The position numbers were made by a program, and so were the translations under genes. The notes under the pieces were generated by a model that made no database searches, had not been told where the DNA came from, and worked only from the letters and a program-made list of their open reading frames with translations. A stretch of DNA of 41,544 nt from Deltaproteobacteria bacterium (GTDB taxonomy: Bacteria > Myxococcota_A > Polyangia > JAAYKL01). Location: contig JAUVDV010000050.1 in assembly GCA_030595125.1 (NCBI GenBank), positions 1 through 41,544 on the forward strand. The letters are read 5' to 3'. Shown piece after piece: positions 41,162 to 41,544 of the stretch. Every line of letters begins with the position of its first letter. The first letter of the stretch is position 1.

Positions 41162-41190
41162 TCCGCCATAGCCCAAAGGGCGACGGCGGA
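41162..41190 (+). repeat. Hairpin repeat, family 2, upstream of second stalked lipoprotein
   Basis: Outer stem TCCGCC (41162-41167) / GGCGGA (41185-41190) and inner stem GCCC (41171-41174) / GGGC (41178-41181), followed by CAAACGACAAAC. It has the same layout and downstream sequence as the copy at 26844-26877. Confidence 0.62.
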
Positions 41191-41193
41191 CAA

Positions 41194-41223
41194 ACGACAA
41201 ACATTCTCCAAAGATGCTATGAT
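41194..41223 (+). promoter_or_regulatory. Promoter of the second stalked lipoprotein gene
   Basis: ACGACA (41194-41199) and TATGAT (41218-41223), 18 bp apart, with the same intervening pattern as at 26899-26928. Confidence 0.58.
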
Positions 41224-41249
41224 CGTTTTTTCAATGGAGGGGAAAGACG

Positions 41250-41544
41250 ATGAACAGAATACATTTCTTTTTAGTGAACCTGCTCGTGGCCGCATTCTTG
41301 TGCACCACCGGCTGCTCGAACGACCCGTCGCGCGGCGACGGAACGACCGACTCTGACTCCGACACGGATACTGACACCGATTCTGACACCGATACAGACA
41401 CTGACACCGATACAGACACTGACACAGACACTGACACCGATACAGACACTGACACAGACACTGACACCGATACAGACACTGACACAGACACTGACACCGA
41501 TACAGACACTGACACAGACACTGACACAGGCCCGATCATGTGCA
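41250..41544 (+). CDS. Asp-Thr/Ser stalked lipoprotein, 5-prime part
   Basis: The gene runs off the right end; 98 codons are visible. A hydrophobic N-terminus ends in T-T-G-C (Cys22), an acceptable lipobox. From residue 33 to about 93 the protein is an alternating Asp-Thr (some Ser) stalk of about 60 residues, then G-P-I-M-C begins a head domain. The same layout (stalk, D-T-G-P, Cys) is found in the LRR lipoprotein at 26956, whose stalk is only about 19 residues. ATG 41250 follows GGAGGGG. The promoter and upstream hairpin are shared with that gene, so the two are paralogues at least in the 5-prime part. The head type cannot be told. Confidence 0.82.
   Translation, partial: MNRIHFFLVNLLVAAFLCTTGCSNDPSRGDGTTDSDSDTDTDTDSDTDTDTDTDTDTDTDTDTDTDTDTDTDTDTDTDTDTDTDTDTDTDTDTGPIMC
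41401..41520 (+). repeat. Four exact 30-bp tandem repeats in the stalk
   Basis: A 30-bp unit starting CTGACACCGATACAGACACT is repeated four times without a mismatch (41401-41430, 41431-41460, 41461-41490, 41491-41520). It keeps the frame and codes for 10 residues of Asp-Thr. The flanks have degenerate copies of the same 6-bp step. Confidence 0.95.

Noticed and set aside
41340-41530. Repeat array considered as a CRISPR
   Set aside because: The 30-bp units are directly adjacent without spacers and code for an in-frame Asp-Thr stalk.

Overview
The window looks like chromosomal DNA of a diderm, deltaproteobacterial or Myxococcota-type bacterium. The grounds are an LptD-type LPS assembly barrel, a 164-residue CdnL/CarD regulator, a cluster of TPR, FHA and AgmX/PglI-type proteins in the order of the Myxococcus Glt gliding genes, many lipoproteins, Asp-Thr-rich 'stalk' lipoproteins, and a secreted deiminase ending in Myxococcus-type Cys-rich repeats with a Cys-Gly/hydrophobic tail. 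I see no rRNA, tRNA, IS element, phage gene or CRISPR array. Coding density is high, and two small dispersed repeat families occupy several of the intergenic gaps.

Layout. 1-4305: an SOS mutasome locus on the minus strand (lexA-imuA-imuB, then dnaE2 running off the left end), split by two plus-strand exported-protein genes. lexA and dnaE2 share a 20-bp palindromic operator. 4461-6446: a two-gene glycosyltransferase operon. 6457-8219: a promoter, a hairpin repeat in the leader, a small acidic protein, a DUF1844 protein and an HtrA-like lipoprotein protease. 8239-8784: a RelBE-like toxin-antitoxin pair. 8824-10696: a Crp-family regulator and folC (minus). 10867-13204: a response regulator and serS. 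13217-13711: cdnL (minus). 14162-23641: five plus-strand genes forming a Glt-like trans-envelope module (two periplasmic TPR proteins, a TPR lipoprotein, a small exported protein, and an FHA-TM-AgmX/TonB-like protein). 23753-26817: hisS and a protein built from about 23 aromatic repeats. 26956-27798: a stalked LRR-like lipoprotein. 27870-32021: lptD, an exported beta-rich protein and dnaA (minus), followed by a candidate oriC. 32643-34648: a PorV-like barrel, an ECF sigma factor and its zinc-finger anti-sigma factor. 34614-36469: a second ECF sigma factor whose anti-sigma partner carries an AgmX/PglI-type C-terminal domain (minus). 36627-41041: a cardiolipin synthase-like enzyme, a secreted deiminase and MscS. 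41250-end: a second stalked lipoprotein, cut by the window edge.

How the parts fit. The main theme is the cell envelope: LPS export, outer-membrane barrels, lipoproteins, periplasmic proteolysis, phospholipid synthesis, a mechanosensitive channel and two ECF surface-sensing pairs. The Glt-like cluster is the most system-like part. One of the two anti-sigma factors ends in the same two-cysteine domain as the FHA protein of that cluster, so the two may sense or use a similar envelope partner; this link is inference. Replication and translation genes (dnaA, serS, hisS, folC) are interspersed, with dnaA next to a probable origin. Starts were chosen by Shine-Dalgarno position and family N-termini, and several differ from the longest reading frame. 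No database search was possible, so all names rest on motif recognition.
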